A stretch of DNA of 64,000 nucleotides from Rotaria socialis (Eukaryota > Rotifera > Eurotatoria > Philodinida > Philodinidae), in assembly GCA_905331475.1 (NCBI GenBank), contig CAJNYU010000291.1, forward strand, positions 62,001 through 126,000. Direction: 5' to 3'. The notes under the pieces are model-generated. The model was not told the origin of the DNA. It worked only from the letters and a program-made list of their open reading frames with translations, and did no database searches. The translations under genes and the position numbers were made by a program. The stretch's first letter is position 1. Every line of letters begins with the position of its first letter. Shown here piece by piece: positions 21,404 through 35,170 of this stretch.

Positions 21404-24400
21404 TTAATTTGTTGCTGATTGACTATTATTAATATTGGCTTGATTCGAGTCACTCGGTTCTGTTATTGATGGCTCCGGCATACAAGTTAAATCAAAATTT
21501 GCTGTTGGATCAATCATGGCAAACTGATATGATGGCATTGAACATATATATTGTGCTGATAGAACAGGAGCTTTCTATATAGACAGAAGAAAATAAATTT
21601 CCTAAACAAAACAAAAAATCGACAGTCCCATTCTTACTGCTGGAGCTGCAGGTTTCTTTAAATTTTTTAAACCAGTTGTTTTTATTATTTCTTCTTCATC
21701 CGGAAAATCATCATCATCATCCGATATTTGTAATTCATCATATTGGGTATTTTTCTTGACTGGTTTGGTATTATTATTATTATCTTTTTTTGCTCCATCT
21801 AATTTAACATTGTCAAAAAAGAACGTATAAAGAAATTACATTCAAACCATAAATCAGTAAAGTTACAAAAACATCGAAGTAGTAAAAAGAGAAATATTGA
21901 AAAATTTTTCAAAACTACACTTTCTGCATAAATGATTAGAAAAACTCTTAAGAAAATGAATACCATTTTTAAAATGTGAAATTAAATATAGTAGTTTTCT
22001 TGAGTGTGAGTGCGTGGGGAGAGGAGGCTGACGATATTAGCTGCTTTCCATATGAAAAATTTGCTGTCGAAAGGATGTTTAACGCATCGGTTAGAAAATT
22101 TCCGAAATGCCGACATTTCTTCTTCAACGTTTTTCTCGTGAGTATTTTTCTGAATCGATGTTTTGCTACTTAATGAAAATATTAGGTTTTACATACCTGC
22201 ATCTTCATTTTCTGCATCTTCATTTTCTTCATCGTCATCTTCATCTCCAACTAACTCTTTAATATGATCTGTTATTTTCTTTCGTGTTATATTTCTGCCT
22301 TGAGTATATAATCGACGTTTATGTACTAATCTATCATAATCATCATCATCTTCTTCAGGCGAGTCATTACTATCACGGTACTTCTTCAACGATCTACGCT
22401 TTGGTGCCGGAAGTTGAGCGCCATCTTCATCAGAAATATTTTCTTGTTGAATTAACGATTTCTTTTTTGGAGCTGGCGGTCGTCTTGCTCGTCGGGGTTT
22501 TGGCTTCTTAGTATCTTCATCTTTATCAGTTTGATTTTCAACAACTGGATTTTCATCCAATCCATTGTCGACATTTGCATTCTTACTCAACGGTTTATTA
22601 GCGGTTCGAGGTTTATTCGAGGTTCTTTTACGTTTCGGAGCTTTTTCCGAAGGGTTCTTAGCATTCGTAGCAGTATTTACGGTATTGATGATAGTTGGAG
22701 TATTGTCTAAGGTATTGTTCGTGGTTGGATTTTTACCAAACGAGTGGTTAACAATTGGACCTGTATCAGATGTATTTCGAACAACTTCGTTAGCATCAAA
22801 TACATTTGGACGAATTACATTTTGATCAAATTCAGTAATTGGTTCTGATTTTACTTTGACCTGTGGTGAAAAAGACTCCATATGAATTTGAGAAACTAAA
22901 AAAGAAAGCGAATAAAAAACATTTCAGTAATTGTCATATATTGAACAGTTAATTCATCTTGATACATCTTTTAAGCTCCTTTTAATCATTAAAAATCCTA
23001 TCGTGATACAGCGTATTTCAAAGATTATTTACAATGAGACTTGATTTAAATAAATAAAACTCTTTTTCAAACATACTGAAATCCTTAACGATTGATTGAG
23101 AATCATTCGTTTGAATTTAATTAAAAAGTGTGTAGAATGAAGCAAAACTTAGAAATTCTTACATCTACTAGTATTCGAAATTTTATTAGAAATCTATACA
23201 TACGCATACTATCGTCATCTGATTTCATAGTTGACTTTCGATTATTGGTGCGACTATACCTTGTTAAAGAAAAAAAAAGCATATAAAAAAGAGGAAAATC
23301 AAAACATAATATTCTTACGTTGCATTAGATTTCTTTTTAGATGCTGATGAGGTAGATAATTTTCGTCGATTAATCCAAGCACTATCATCATCACTCATAC
23401 CAAAATCATCGTTGTCATTGTCTTCAAAATCTTTTGCATTACTTCGACCATCTTCATTTATAGTTCTAAATTGACGGCAGAAAAGAAAATGAAGATTCTG
23501 CTTTCGAAGAAAAAACTAAGTACATACCGACGACGACTACTGCTTGGTACATATTCACGATCATGTTTACTATCTGAAGCATCGAAATCTTCATCTAATT
23601 CATAACGAGCACGTTTCTTTGATGACTTTTTTCGCATTAGAATATCGCCAGAATCGTCTAAAGTAAAATAAATTTTCACAATTTGCAAAACGAACAAACT
23701 ATTAGTATTTTTTCTCTGAGATCGAATTAAATTTGCTAATCATCTAATTCTATGACAATGATGTCACCCAATTCCTCAGACACGTAACTTAGAAAGCAGC
23801 TCATATATTACGATCTGATTCTACTGATGTATTTACAAGGCTCTATAAACACGACTGTTATTTTTCTTATCGTTACGAAAACTCCGTAATTACGAAATTC
23901 CGAGAGATTGATAATCAAAGATGATTCAGAAAAAATTTCCCTATAGGAAAGCAATTAATCTATTACAATTGAATAACAAACCTGAATCGACTTCAACTAA
24001 TTCTTTATTAGCTCCAGAGTTAATTATAGCTTCCTTCATTTTTTTATCATAATCATCAAAAGAATAGCTTGCAGCTTTTCGTCGGCATGTTCTAACACTA
24101 CGTTTGCCTGTTTGTTCGTGTTCTTCCTCTTGACTGGATGGTTTACGATTTTCATCATTATTAAATATAAAACCACTATATGCCCGATTAGTTGAATTAG
24201 TTTCCTTCTTTTGTTTAGATCCGTAAACGCTATCTTCATCGCTTGTTGAATTAATTTTGTTTTTCGCTTTCGATCCATAAACACTATCATCATCACTGGT
24301 TAAATTAATTTTCTTCTTACTTTTATCTCCATACACAGTACGTTCATTATTTGTTGAATTAGTTTTCTTTTTCGATTTCGATCCATGTGCACTATCTTTA

Positions 24401-27400
24401 TCATTAGTTGAATTAATTTTCTTTTTCGACCCGTAAACACTATCGTCGTCAGTGGTTGAACTCGATTTCTTCTTCTGCTTGGATCCATAAACGCTATCTT
24501 CATCGCTTGTTGAATTCATTTTCTTTTTTGCTTTCGTTCCATAAACACTATCATCATCACTGGTTAAATTAATTTTCTTCTTACTTTTATTTCCATATTC
24601 ATTACGTTCATTATTTGTTGAATTAGTTTTCTTTTTATTGCCAAAAACACTATCTTCGCCGTTGGTTGAACTATTCTTCTTTTGTCCTTTACATCCATTA
24701 ACACTATTACCATTATTTATCGTACGAGTGTTTTTCTTGTTTTTGTCTTCACAAACACTATCGTCATCATTTATGGAATTCTTTCTCGTGTTAATTCGAA
24801 AGCCAAAAAAGTTCTCGTCATCATTTGTTGAATCAGTTATCTTTTCATTTTCCTCGTCGTCACTTGACACAATCATTTTTCTTTGAATGTCATTTCCGGG
24901 TTGTCTGACATATCGATCAACATTGACAGCAACATTTGTTAAACGTTTTCGTCGTTTCGATACGTACAATCTACGTTTCATTTCGTATTCGTATTGATCT
25001 TGTATAAGTATATGTAATTTTTCAATTAATCCGTCGCATAAACGTTTATGGTCGCACAATGGACAATACCAATTATCAAAAGGTACTGCAAATAATTCTG
25101 GTACAAGACATTCTATATGATATGCATCATCACAATCTTCACATAATAACAATGAGTCTGGACGAGTAGCTTGTGAACATGTAGTACATGCTTTAAATGA
25201 TACTTGATATTTTTCCTGATATTGCGCAACAGTTCTAGCTTTTCGTTGCGAAATATAATCATTATCGTCGTCGTCTTCGTCAAGTAGATCTCCATTAAGA
25301 AAAGCATCTAATGCTGTATTATTTGAAAGATAATCATCAGAAAAATCATCATCATCATCATCATCATCATTAAATCGTTGTTGTTCATCAGAAGTTGATG
25401 ATGACTCTCCATTCATTGATTTTTTACCACCACCAACACGACGACGACGATTACTACGTTCACGACGACCATTTCCTTTCGACAAATAACTAGGGCTTTT
25501 CCATGTATTATCAGCAGATTTTCTTCGTCTTAAACTCTACAAATATCGAGAAAAAAAGTTGTAAAAATTCAATCATTCGAAATATCATATCATCACAGCA
25601 AAACTTTTCACCTTATGAATTAAGTCTCTGTCAACCTAAGGAGTTTATCAAACTAAATAAATGATATCTAACGGAGCTAATTGTGAAATATATGCTGGCT
25701 TAGTCACTGCTTGTCGTTTTCAAACAATCACAGGACGAATTAACTAAGCCTTGATTCATTTTTGAAATACTTTAATCTTCATTTTTTTGTTCAATATTAG
25801 AAATTATCTCAACTGGTTCAATCTAATAAAATAAAATGTCCTTACTTGTACACCAGATTGGCTTGTGCTTGATGGACTCGAAGAGAGCTCACTGATAACA
25901 CTCTTGTGACCACGTTTTGTTCGACGTAATGCAATAGGTAAATCTGCATTAGTTGTTGATTGTTTATTAACTGAACTATGATGAGAATCTTCACTATTTT
26001 CATCTATTTTTCCATTATCTTCCATTTCACTTTGACTTTCACTATCATCATACTCAACAAGTTTACGTTTTACTCCTTGTTCTAATGATGGTTTTAACAT
26101 GATAACTTGTACATCATCATCACCCTCATCAGCGTTATTTGTCGACTTCTTTTCAATAGTTTTGATTGAAGTCTCTACTACATCATTTTCTAAATTATTA
26201 CTTAATGAATGTTGTGAAAAATCAAGCGAGTATAAATCATTGGCTGTATCGACAGATGATGAAATTCTTAAGCGTCTACCAGTAATTTCAACAGAATTTA
26301 TTGATTCACTATCAGATGGTATATCTTGAAAGAAAATAGATAAAAAAAAACGATCAAAATGAATTCGTTTTGAAAATGTTAAACAAACCTAAATCATTTT
26401 TTTCTTCTGTACCGTTTGCCATAGAAGGGGATACTGGTGTCGACGGCGGCAAATTTCTATTAAGATTAACAAATGGATCGAAATCAACACGATCAGGTTT
26501 AATCAATCCTGAAAAGCGAGAAAAATATCAGGAAATACTTTTGTCAATTTAAAAACAAATATTTTTACCTGAATGAAATAGTACAAACGACGAACTCGAT
26601 CCATCCGAGAGTTCATTTTTGTTTTTGCAATGAAATAAATTAGACGCATAATGTTCTTCAAATTCATGCGACGTTGATAAAGAATTAAAAGAAGGATAAG
26701 AAAATTTCCATCCTGAATGATAACATTCATTGTTATTTTCTTTTTATAAATTTATTTACAAGAAAATTTTACCCGGAAATTTTTTTCGTACAACATGATC
26801 AGCTATGAGTATTTTTATTAAATTTTCTAATTCAGTTTGATCTCTACGTCAAAGAAATATTAATAATGATTACGAAGAAATAAACTTCGCTTACTTCGCT
26901 ACACTTTTCCATGTGCAATTTCTATCAATATTTTCACGGAATAAACGAAAAAAACAATCAGTATCCTATGAAAAAAAGAAAAAATACATATAATATCAAT
27001 AAAATGTTCTCGAGTTCTGTATAATACTCTGTTTTAACTGCAAGCTAAAGTAGTTTAAAAATCTGTTTATGCATGAGCATCAAAGAGAGTACACAAGAAA
27101 TAGTCGCTAATGCCTTATCCTAGTTTTCTTTCATGACTATGTTCAATTATTACTAGCAATACGAACAGTTTTCGTATCTATATACAATAAATAATGTTCA
27201 GTTGTTGTTCATGCAGAAAACAATAGATAATTCTTTATATCGTGAAATGTAGTTATGAGTGCGTATGTTCATACATATAAGCAAATTAAATGCCATGCCA
27301 TTGAAGAAATAATCTTTTCTAATTTATATCTAATGAATTATCTCTCAATCAAAAGAAATATATGATTTAGATTCTACACGAACCAATATTGCAAAAACAT

Positions 27401-29149
27401 AGTTGAGAATATTCAATGGAAACAAACGAATAGGATGAAACCTAATTTTTATAGAACTACTATAATCAATTGGAATCGATTTAAGGATTATACGATGATG
27501 GCCCACTGATCCGTCATATAGCTGTCAACTCATCTAAACATATGACTATAGTCTGATTGTGAAGATGTCATACGGGCGATTAAACGAAGCTGGTTATCGA
27601 CTTATTTTTTCTTCATTCGGAGGGTATTTCGTGACAATAGTGGAATCTGATAGAATTCTCGTTCGGCAATGACGTAATTCTCATACTTCATCAATCGTGG
27701 ATAAGAGTCAGTTATTTCCTAACCATCAGCCCCCTTCGAACAAGAAATTCTCAAGTCATAGGAACTTCATCGTGTTGTCTCTGCTATTATATACACGTGT
27801 GCCTGAATCAATCCAGTATCTTACATAAGACCATAGAGAACATTTTCAATTGAAGGTGCCATTCAATTCTTATACCTAAATGTTGCGTGAAGAGCACTAT
27901 GGATCTATTCGGCCAAGTTATCTGAAAGTTTCTTGCTTGTTAGCAATCTCGCTGACTTTATATTACAATGTTGTCGAAATGAACTGCTACTTTCAAGTAG
28001 TTTTGCCATATAAGATGTCCGATAAAAAGACATCCACAGTTTTTTCGTTTGAATTAACGATAAGCGCTAATGAATATCTGTTGCTGATTTATTAAATTAA
28101 CACTCCGGCTTCCATTCAATACTCGAACCAACATTAATTTATTATAAAACATTTAAAATTCACCATTCTATCTCATCGTGTATAACCTAGTTAATCGTGT
28201 CTTTTCCGTAGACGTCTTAGAAAGTAGTAGAAATAAGAAGTTTCACTGATAAAAAAAAGCGAAACAAATATTTTCCTGAAAAATCTTGTGGTTATTAATC
28301 GAAATTTAAAATTTTTACCGTATACAACCAATACGATGCGCCATATCGATCTCGACCAAATGGTTTTGAACGTATTTCAATAGCTGATTTACTGGCTACA
28401 GCAGTTTTTAATTTTTGATCATAGTCAAATTGTTTTTCTAATAAATTCTAAAAGAAAATTTTTTCCCAATAAACTTTTTTTTAACAAATAAAAATAAAAT
28501 CAATCTACCTTTAAAACTCGAAGTTTAATATCAATACTTGTTTTAGAATATCCACGTTCATCTAACTGATTTCCATCATCATAATTAAAACGATAAGCAA
28601 ACTAAATATAAAAGAATGCGCTTAAAAAACTACCGTATCACTTGATACGCTTTACTTTTGCCATGGTTGAAATAAATTGGTCCGCTTTTATTGTTCTACC
28701 TGAATTAACTCTTTTAAGTAAAGCTAGATGAAAATCAATGAAACGATGACTAACTACATAGAAAAGAAGAGGAAACATTTTTTTTAATAGAAATTTTTTT
28801 GATGCTTACGTTTTTCTTGTTCACTAATTAGATTATCCTCTAATATGCGTAGCGGATACTTTTTTATATTGATATATGAACGAAACTTATCAATGAAACA
28901 AAGAATTGTACCATAATCTGGATTATTTAATAAATTTGAACGTCGTTGATCACGCTTCAAACAAGGCTTTTCTTTTTCTTCATCATCATCAGATGAACAT
29001 TCTTCACGAGAAAAATACGCACCGTTTAACATCATTTGAACATCAGCTTCACTCAAAATCGGTAATGAAATAACTAATTCTTTTTTTAATATTTCTGGAT
29101 CGATAATTCTTGGATCATCATGATCTAAATCCATCATGTCGACGCTCAT
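21404..29149 (-). CDS. RSF1: Remodeling and spacing factor 1 (RSF1) orthologue
   Basis: Sixteen minus-strand exons (29149-28810, 28753-28656, 28601-28509, 28447-28319, 26965-26895, 26843-26773, 26712-26569, 26508-26389, 26324-25846, 25536-23982, 23657-23528, 23465-23319, 23253-23210, 22895-22197, 21798-21638, 21574-21404) give 1483 residues, close to human RSF1 (about 1440). The N-terminal DDT/WHIM region is recognisable from DFHLALLKRVNSGRTIKADQ, IDIKLRVLKNLLEKQF and KPFGRDRYGASYWLY. A C4HC3 PHD finger lies at about 628-680 (CTTC, LLCEDCDDAYHIEC, WYCPLC), followed by CDGLIEKL as in RSF1, and later RSVRTCRRKAASYSFDDYD. RSF1 partners the ISWI ATPase SNF2H to space nucleosomes. Most of the rest is acidic or basic disordered sequence, including a tandem array (24185-24790). 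Intron 4 is 1353 bp. The identity is firm; small splice choices in disordered parts are less so. Confidence 0.9.
24185..24790 (-). repeat. In-frame coding minisatellite in RSF1
   Basis: About eleven units of 16-18 codons run head to tail in RSF1 exon 10, with consensus close to NSTSDEDSVYGSKQKKK. Every unit keeps frame. A larger block starting TNNER…YG and continuing INLTSDDDSVYG then NSTSDEDSVYG occurs twice, about 260 bp apart, indicating segmental duplication within the array. The units mix acidic serine sites (SDDDS/SDEDS, casein-kinase-2-like) with Lys clusters. Confidence 0.8.
26966..28318. other. Large RSF1 intron 4
   Basis: A 1.35-kb intron with no coding potential beyond a 71-codon frame (27880-28095) that lacks any motif. 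No transposon ends recognised. Confidence 0.4.
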
Positions 29150-31824
29150 CCTTGTTGTTTTACTTAATTTTTTTTTCGAAGTTCACTTCACTCAATCATT
29201 TAACTGAACATTCGTTCATTGGTGTACACCTTGAGTCTTTGTTTCATTCGCGTGACAATATGTGGCACCATCTAGACGGAAAAACTCAATAAAACGAACA
29301 CTTGCTTTTCTAATATTACTAATTCAACAAAGTTTCAAAGTTCTTTTTTATGACCCTAAGAAAATACTCTTATAGAATGTGAATTTTAATTCTAATAAGA
29401 TGTCTGCAAAGTAGCAGGTGAATGTATCCTACTGATAAGCCCATAGCGAGAAAGAGTCAGTAATGCACTTGCTGATGTCCAGACTCTATTCAATGTACTC
29501 TATACAGGAACTCATTGACTGAAATAATGATATGCACATGTTACATCAAGGATATTGATAAAATCAAATGATTTCTGTTACCACAGTCATCTATCTATAT
29601 AATTGAACAGAATGGTTTCATTTCGTTACTTTCGTTTTAGATTTCAAGCTCGTGATCATCTTCATTATTCAATAATATTCATTATGAACACTTTGATACG
29701 TAGAAAATCAGTGAACTGTTACTACTTCCGAATGATTGTAAAGTCTTTTTCAAGTACAAATACTAAAATTAGACCATTGCTATAGTTCATTTTCAACGGA
29801 TTCTCAATAATCAAATAGATCTCGCCATCTAGAGGCTATTATATTTGTGTAAACTTTTCACTGACCGAACCTGTTAAACCGTCGTTTACTGTGTAAATCT
29901 ATTGTACATAGGGGTGATGTGATCACAAGGAAATGTAAACAGCAAACAGTTTTGTTTTTATGAAAGTATACTGAAATCGAATGATTCGACAAACAAATGC
30001 TTGATATAATATATTCTTTTTTTGGTTGACAGTAGAAAAATCAATTGGGATTCGAACCAATGATTACACGTTGAAGGAACATTTTGAAGAAAACATCTCG
30101 ATACGAACTACAGAGTACAATTATCAATGTGAATCAGTAACGAATAATCCGAATTCAGTAGTACCCATTATTACGTCTCTACCATATTTTCCAGTATGTT
30201 TTTGATATCTTCGAAAACCTATCCGGTCTGTTAAAAAAATGTCGACTAGAAAAATAATAGTAATTTAGTCATATAAATAAGTGATTTTTACAAATACAAA
30301 CAGAAAACTGAAGGTACAATCGAAAAGAACCATGATATTTCTTATAGTCTATAGCGATAGAAGATGAAAAACAATTAATAGTCATATTAACATCAGCAAC
30401 TATTAACCAGATGTTCACATAGTACAAACAACCGAAACAACAGTTTTCAAATAGGCCGCTAAACAGAAAAAACATCAAGCATTCTTATCTAGAACAGTTC
30501 ATAGGTCTAACATACAACATTGAAATATTGTAAATGAAAGGTGTAACTGATATTTAATCTAAGTAAATGTGACCCATATTCACCTTTGAAAGGTTTATAA
30601 ATTTTCCAATATCAGCAAAAATTAAGCTGGTTGTCATTTTTCATATATAGTATGTCCTCGATAGCATCATTTCTTAGAAATGTTTTTTCAGGATATTCTC
30701 ATAAGATTTTGCGGTATGTTCTATTTAGTTGTTAGGAATGTTTGAGATCATAGAAGAATCTCTGTTTATTTACAAGGAGTAGTCGAACGACATCATATAC
30801 CGACTACCCCTATGCACGTACTTAATAGATAGCTAGTAAATATTATCTGTCAAACAGTTGAAAACTTCTTTTGTTAAAACATAAACGAAAACGATAAATG
30901 TCTTTCAGCTATTCTGACAAAATTTTCTACACATTATATTTCGCTGTTGCAATCACTCCATTGGAATGTGAATGTACTTTGTTGTGTTCATACGTTTCTT
31001 AGAATATGACCTGCTAGTTCAAATCTATCTTGTATGAATATCAATCATATATTCACACATCATCATCATCGGTGGAATCATTCTAAGATATTTTCAAGCG
31101 TCAATCTATTCGGTATTTCACTGTTAAGAAGTACTAGTCTTCTGGTAGAATATTGAACCTGTTATTATAGTCTGAAATAATAGTTAATATTAGAAAAAGT
31201 GTATATTAGTTATTTCGACTGTATTCGACAAAGTTGAAGAAGAATTTTAATTGAAAATATTCAAAAAAATAATTGAACGAAACTGTGTACAATACTCGAA
31301 TGTCATGAAGAGATTTCGAATTCCTGCAAAATACGTCGATCGAGCTCAATCATGCCTCTTATTTAATTACAGAGCAGAATATATTAAAATATAATGTTTC
31401 ATCGAAGTAGGAAGTAGATTGCAATTGGCTTTTCAGGTTCGAGAATATCCAAATACTAATGGTAAAGTGATTTAATTGTGTGAGCTATATTATTATCCTT
31501 TTTACAGTAACGTCATCTGTACCCTAATTAAAATATATCCCTCTCAATGATTTGCTACACAAAGAAAAAAAAATAAGAACCAAAAAAATGATTTGTTTCG
31601 AATCTTTGATTTCATTTAAGATTTGAAATGTTTCTGAATAATAATTGATATAATTTTGTTATAGATGTCATTAGGGAGGAAAAATAAACTTACTTCATAA
31701 ATGTAGGAAGAAACAGAACTGTACATTGATGTTATTGCTTCATTGATAGACCTGTTTTTTTTTGTTGTTTTCTTTTACACGAATATATTATTGTATAGGA
31801 AATAATTTGACTTTTATTTTAAAG
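29150..31824. other. Intergenic region between divergent RSF1 and RAD23
   Basis: About 2.7 kb between divergent genes, expected to hold both promoters. It is AT-rich with scattered short frames (for example 29603-29785 and 30269-30478) that have no domains or splice context. The tract CTTTTATTTTAAAG ends directly at the RAD23 ATG and resembles a splice acceptor, so RAD23 may have a 5'UTR intron or a trans-spliced leader. Confidence 0.45.
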
Positions 31825-34092
31825 ATGAAAATGCAACTTACAATAAAAAATCTTCATAATGAACAATTTACAGTTGAGTGTAATGACGAAGAATCAGTAA
31901 GTTGCTGTGTTTTTTTAATAGCTACTATATTATTTTGCATTTGCTTTTATTTTTAAAGGTTAAAGTACTCAAAGATACAATAGCTGCTAGAGATGACCTA
32001 AGAGAAAAATATGATCCTGAACTGTTGAAATTACTTTATAAAGGAAAAGTTATGGATGATGAAGATTCAGTTGCATCGTATACTATAAGTTCAGAAGATT
32101 TTCTGGTTCTCGTTAAGCAAACACCTGGAAAACCCAAACCACCCGTAAGTAAATTTCACTTCGTTAGTATCATCATTCATTAGTTATTTTATTTTTCCAG
32201 CCAAAAAAGAAGCCCAATCAAGGATATAATCATGCTGCTAGGTTAGTTTCAATCTAAAAATTTATTTCAATAGAATTTCTTGCTATTTTTAGTGAATTTA
32301 ATTCCCCGTTTGGCATGGGACACATGTCGAATTCATTTATGCAACTTCCATTTAGTCAAGACCCATTCAAGCAGGAATCATTTCAACCAAATTCATTTAT
32401 ACAACAACTATCTCCAAGTCAGCTTCAAAGGAACCCACGTATTGGTGAATCTCTAAAGCAGCCTGAATTTCCAGCAATTAATCCAACTACTAATGTGGCA
32501 TTTCCAGTACCACCACAACCAAATTCACCACCTGAAGGTTATGAGAAAGATTTACAACATTTAGTGGACTCTGGTTTTGATCGTTTAAAAGCTGAAAAAG
32601 CATTACGCGCAAGCTCTTATAATTTAAATTTTGCTCTAGATTTTCTAATATCGGTATTGAATCAATGAAATTTACAATAATTGTCTAATTCAAATTAATC
32701 TATTTGTTCTCTAGGGTAATGTTCCTGAAATCGATGATATGCCTCTTGTTGCACAAGTACCTATACAACCACAACCTACAGACATCCCAATTGATAAACC
32801 GAAGCTACCAAACCCAAATCCTAATGAAACTCAAAATGTTGGAGGTTATTATTAGATAATTCCTTTTTCTTTAGTTAGCACATACATGAGAGTATGATGA
32901 ATGTAGCTTGAGTACAATCTAAATCACTATCTTAACGATAATAGTTGTATATACTCGATTTCCTAGTCGGGTGCTTTGTCTATTTAATTGAATATCATAC
33001 TATTGTAGAATTCGAGACTAACTAAATTTCATAATAATTGAAAATATAGAAATTTTTTACTGTCAGCTAAATGTTTCAACTGAAACAGTTCTTTCGTATG
33101 TAGAACATTGTACCATGTATGTAAGGATGTGTTATAGAAAGACGTTCGATGTATAAACTATCATCTACGTTGGTTAATTAAACTATCGAATATTTTATTT
33201 CGAATGAATAGAACTGACTTGATCAAAAATCTAAAATGTTCAACTCGACGTTCTCTTTCATCATCAATGACTTTAATCAAACTTTCGAATAAGAAAATTA
33301 CTAAAACATCTAATAATAAATAACTTCTCATTACTTGATATTTTCATCTAATAACTAAACGAACCGACTAAATGAAATTTTCAGTATGATGATTTCTATT
33401 TCTTGAAAATCTTTTCAATCTTGCATATTTTCGATTTTAGGTATGCCTATGAATCTAAAAGAAATGAATCAAATGCTTCAACAAAGTCCGGAACAACTTC
33501 AAATAATAAAAGCTGCACTAGAAACAGCACAGCCTGACATAGCTAGAGTAAATATATTTTTCTTTTTTTCCGATAAATCTTATTTTTGTCTTTCTTTTCT
33601 TCTGTTCAGCTGATTAAAACAAATCCACAAACTTTTCTTGATTTAGTGAAACAAGCAACAGATAACGCTAATAGTCCATTGTCAGCTGATGACGCTCCTA
33701 ATACTGGTCCAAATCAAAATCGAAGCACAATAACAGTTGAACTATCGCTTGAAGAACAACAAATAATAAACCAAGTTCGTATTTGTTTTATCCTAATTGA
33801 CAAAAATGAAATCGATAAAGGATCGAATCCGACCTGAAGCACGGCCTATGATGATGAACCGTTCACCTTTATCGGAAAATCTTTGACGATCTGAACTACA
33901 TGCACTACCATCTGAGGCCAATTTTATTTAAACGAACTAAATTACTTTTCTTGATAAACAAATGTATAATTTTTGTATTTATTTTAGATGCAAGAGATGG
34001 GCTTTGATCGAAATCGTGCTATTGAAGCATTTCTACTTTGCGAACGCAATGTAGACTACGCAATTAATTATCTTTTTAATACTCAGGACTGA
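31825..34092 (+). CDS. RAD23: RAD23 ubiquitin receptor / XPC partner
   Basis: Eight exons (31825-31896, 31959-32144, 32201-32241, 32293-32653, 32715-32844, 33441-33547, 33610-33774, 33988-34092) give 388 residues. The full RAD23 layout is present: an N-terminal ubiquitin-like domain (MKMQLTIKNLHNEQFTVE … LLYKGKVMDDEDSVASY), a first UBA domain (YEKDLQHLVDSGFDRLKA … FALDFLISGN), an XPC-binding STI1-type segment (LKEMNQMLQQSPEQLQII … NPQTFLDLVKQA), and a C-terminal UBA domain (QEMGFDRNRAIEAFLLCERN … INYLFNTQD). RAD23 carries ubiquitylated cargo to the proteasome and stabilises XPC in nucleotide excision repair. The linker between UBL and UBA1 is rich in Gln, Pro, Ser and Phe. COA7 starts 258 bp downstream on the same strand. 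Confidence 0.94.
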
Positions 34093-34350
34093 GCCAAGGA
34101 ATCCAATACTTAATCGATTGACAAAATTATGTCTCCTGTGATACGGCAAATTTAACAAAAATCCACAAAACATAATTTTCTATTTTATTTTATGTTGTAT
34201 TCCCTAAATTTTATTTGTGTGCTTCTTAATCATTGATTTCCGGTGTGGTGTACTGGCTAATATTTTTAATAATATCTATTTTATAATAAATATGTAGAAT
34301 TCACGACAATAAATAAAATATATGTCTGTATACAAATTTCACAGATTGAC
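34093..34350 (+). promoter_or_regulatory. RAD23-COA7 intercistronic gap with poly(A) signal and acceptor-like site
   Basis: Overlapping AATAAA signals at 34308-34317 are followed after about 25 bp by TTTCACAG (34337-34344), and the COA7 ATG is at 34351. Poly(A) signal followed closely by a splice acceptor just before the next ATG is the arrangement seen in trans-spliced operons. It could equally be a COA7 5'UTR cis-intron acceptor. Confidence 0.4.
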
Positions 34351-35170
34351 ATGACTTATTTTGCCCCGAAATCAGAACAAGAATATAAAGAATATTTGGA
34401 TAATCTACTCGTCGAATATCAATTCGCTTGTTTTAGTGAAAAACTTGGTGATGGTATGTTCTTTGAAATTCGTAACCAAAATTTAGTGTTCATTTTGTTT
34501 TATTTATTAAATTTTGAAAAAACCACATTAAGGTTGTTATCGACTAGCGAATTATCATGAAGTTATTAAAAATGACCATGCGACAGCAGCTAAAATATAT
34601 AAAATGTCATGTGATGAAATGAACTATGGACATGGATGTTATCGTTATGGTACTTTTGCATTTCTCGGCCGAGGTAAACGTAAAGAAAGAACATCGATTG
34701 AAAAAATTTGAATTCTACTTTTAGGCATGGATAAAAATGTTCCGCAATCAACAGGCTATTATGAACGTGCATGTAACTTAGGCTTTTTAAAAGCTTGTCA
34801 TAATACTGGAGTTGCTTATATGCAAGGTGATGGATGTGAAAAAAATATTAATCGAGCTATAGACTATTTTAAAAAAGCTTGTTCAGGGTCTATTTCTGAA
34901 TCATGTTTATCTCTTTGGTCAACTTATTTTAATGGACATCATGGTGACATTGCACAAGATAGACCGAAAGCACTTGAGTATGCATCGAAAGCATGTGATT
35001 TAGATCTATTTCAAGGTTGTGTTAATGCACTCATTATGCATCGACGTGGCGATGGTGTGCCGAAAGATCCTGAACGTGAAAAATATTTTAAACAAAAAGC
35101 AGATGCTATAAAAAGGAAATATAGTGAACCTGGTGTTGTGTTTGGTGAAACACATCAAAATTTAGAATAA
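34351..35170 (+). CDS. COA7: COA7-like Sel1-repeat protein (cytochrome c oxidase assembly factor 7)
   Basis: Three exons (34351-34453, 34533-34673, 34725-35170) give 229 residues, nearly the length of human COA7 (231). The protein is a run of Sel1-like helical repeats with paired cysteines: GCYRLANYHEV, GHGCYRYGTFAFLGRG, YYERACNLGFLKACHNTG, YFKKACSGSISESCLSL and YASKACDLDLFQGCVNA. COA7 sits in the mitochondrial intermembrane space, binds haem and supports complex IV assembly, and its regularly spaced cysteines form disulfides across the repeats. No cleavable presequence is visible, as expected for import through the disulfide relay. The final repeat ends GDGVPKDPEREKYF. The call rests on repeat order, cysteine spacing and length. 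Confidence 0.88.

Noticed and set aside
23941..25485. Large minus-strand frame as an independent gene
   Set aside because: It is exon 10 of RSF1; phases on both sides join it to the other exons, and PHD context matches RSF1.
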